DNA of 7,101 bases from Dehalococcoidia bacterium (lineage in GTDB: Bacteria; Chloroflexota; Dehalococcoidia; GIF9; AB-539-J10): NCBI GenBank assembly GCA_030603485.1, contig JAUVXS010000092.1, positions 1 to 7,101 of the forward strand, written 5' to 3'. Below are positions 6,436 to 7,101 of this stretch, piece after piece. Position 1 is the stretch's first letter; every line of letters begins with the position of its first letter. A program made the translations under genes and the position numbers. The notes under the pieces are model-generated. The model searched no databases, had not been told where the DNA came from, and was given only the letters and a program-made list of their open reading frames with translations.

Positions 6436-6444
6436 ATTATATCA
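6436..6444 (-). promoter_or_regulatory. Extended -10 promoter of cca
   Basis: The reverse strand reads TGATATAAT, a perfect -10 hexamer with the TGn extension. No good -35 box is seen at 16-18 nt spacing, which is usual for extended -10 promoters. Only 9 nt separate the hexamer from ATG 6426, so transcription would start within about 0-3 nt of the start codon. Confidence 0.65.
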
Positions 6445-6472
6445 GCACTTCCGTTGCCGTCGTATAACGTGA

Positions 6473-6501
6473 TTCCCATAACCATAGTTAAAATATATAA
6501 T
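6473..6501 (+). promoter_or_regulatory. Promoter of the radC-family gene
   Basis: The -10 hexamer TATAAT (6496-6501) is perfect. TTCCCA (6473-6478) matches four of six -35 bases at 17-nt spacing. The expected start near 6508 would leave a leader of only about 9 nt before ATG 6517. Confidence 0.55.
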
Positions 6502-6516
6502 TAGAAAACCAGAGGC

Positions 6517-7101
6517 ATGGAAGCTAAAAGCCAGGAAGGGCACAGGAAAAGACTGCGGGAAAGGTTCAATCAATCGGGGCTGGCAGCGTTCCTCGACTAT
6601 GAAATTGTGGAACTAATGCTGACACTGGGGACGCCTCGCAGTGATTGTAAGCCGCAAGCCAAAGAAGCCATAAACAGGTTCAAGACCCTGAGAGGTGTTC
6701 TGGAAGCTCCTCCAGAGGAATTACAGAAGATTAAAGGAATAGGCCCAACCCACATCTTTGTAATCAAATTCATGCAGGATGTAGCCAGGGAGTTTCTGAA
6801 GGAACAAGTCCTCGATAAACCTTATTGCCGGTCCTCCCGGGAGGTCTTCGATTACCTGTACCATTCCATGCGAGACCTGAAAAAAGAAATCTTCAAGGTC
6901 ATGTTTCTTGATTCCCAAAATCGCGTTGTCGAAATTGAAGACCTCTTTGAAGGGACATTGAACGCCAGTGCTATTTATCCTCGGGAAATTATCCAGAGCG
7001 CCGTCAGACATAATGCTGCGGCCTTAATCTTCGTCCACAACCACCCCGCCGGGAATCCTCAACTCAGCGATAACGATAAACAAATAACCCAGGATTTGGT
7101 G
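6517..7101 (+). CDS. radC: RadC-family JAB/MPN-domain protein (3'-truncated)
   Basis: The first 195 residues of a RadC-family (UPF0758) protein are present; the frame stays open at the window end, and 30-40 residues are probably missing. The N-terminal part (8-95) begins GHRKRLRERF and contains a helix-hairpin-helix-like LQKIKGIGPTHI (69-80). The C-terminal JAB/MPN domain shows EDLFEGTLNAS (141-151), YPREIIQSAV (154-163) and the metal-site motif HNHPAGNPQLSDND (174-187), with His174, His176 and Asp187 as likely zinc ligands. Despite the name, a role in DNA repair is poorly supported: the original E. coli radC mutation was later traced to recG. Some homologs are linked to mobile elements or competence, but here the neighbours are housekeeping genes. 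ATG 6517 is the only reasonable start, since a TAG in frame at 6502 blocks extension. An AGAGG one nt before the ATG is too close to act as a normal Shine-Dalgarno. Confidence 0.93.
   Translation, partial: MEAKSQEGHRKRLRERFNQSGLAAFLDYEIVELMLTLGTPRSDCKPQAKEAINRFKTLRGVLEAPPEELQKIKGIGPTHIFVIKFMQDVAREFLKEQVLDKPYCRSSREVFDYLYHSMRDLKKEIFKVMFLDSQNRVVEIEDLFEGTLNASAIYPREIIQSAVRHNAAALIFVHNHPAGNPQLSDNDKQITQDLV

Overview
The window looks like an ordinary chromosomal segment of a mid-GC, non-proteobacterial bacterium. The large SRP RNA with an Alu domain, the MEP-pathway kinase IspE, the style of the VTT, RadC and CCA-type proteins, and the acyl-CoA genes beside housekeeping genes all fit a Chloroflexota (Dehalococcoidia-like) genome. 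That placement is inference from sequence style; no database search was possible.

Layout. (1) Positions 1-1352 hold the 3' part of an AMP-forming acyl-CoA synthetase-like gene whose start lies outside the window; its ATP-binding loop is unusual. (2) Positions 1353-1723 hold no convincing gene. They contain a cluster of five copies of a short interspersed repeat (core TGTCATTNCGAG in both orientations, including an imperfect 88-nt hairpin), then a small tandem repeat and a good sigma-70-type promoter. (3) Positions ~1724-1999 encode a full-length large bacterial SRP RNA with Alu and S domains. (4) A tight forward cluster follows: 3-hydroxybutyryl-CoA dehydrogenase (hbd), 16S rRNA dimethyltransferase (rsmA/ksgA), IspE and a VTT/DedA-like membrane protein, with gaps of 5, -7 and 12 nt. 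No terminator separates the SRP RNA from hbd, so the SRP promoter may also drive this operon. (5) On the reverse strand, a tRNA CCA-end nucleotidyltransferase converges on the operon and overlaps its last gene by 12 nt. (6) A 90-nt divergent intergenic region carries back-to-back promoters very close to the start codons of the nucleotidyltransferase gene and of a 3'-truncated radC-family gene, which runs off the window end.

Together the genes serve translation and protein targeting (SRP RNA, RsmA, CCA enzyme), isoprenoid synthesis (IspE), membrane function (VTT protein) and acyl-CoA/beta-oxidation chemistry (synthetase-like protein, Hbd). I see no defence system, CRISPR array, transposase or clearly new multi-gene system. 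The points most worth a second look are the SRP RNA serving as apparent leader of a metabolic/housekeeping operon, the degenerate ATP loop of the first gene, the repeat cluster, and the near-leaderless divergent promoters.
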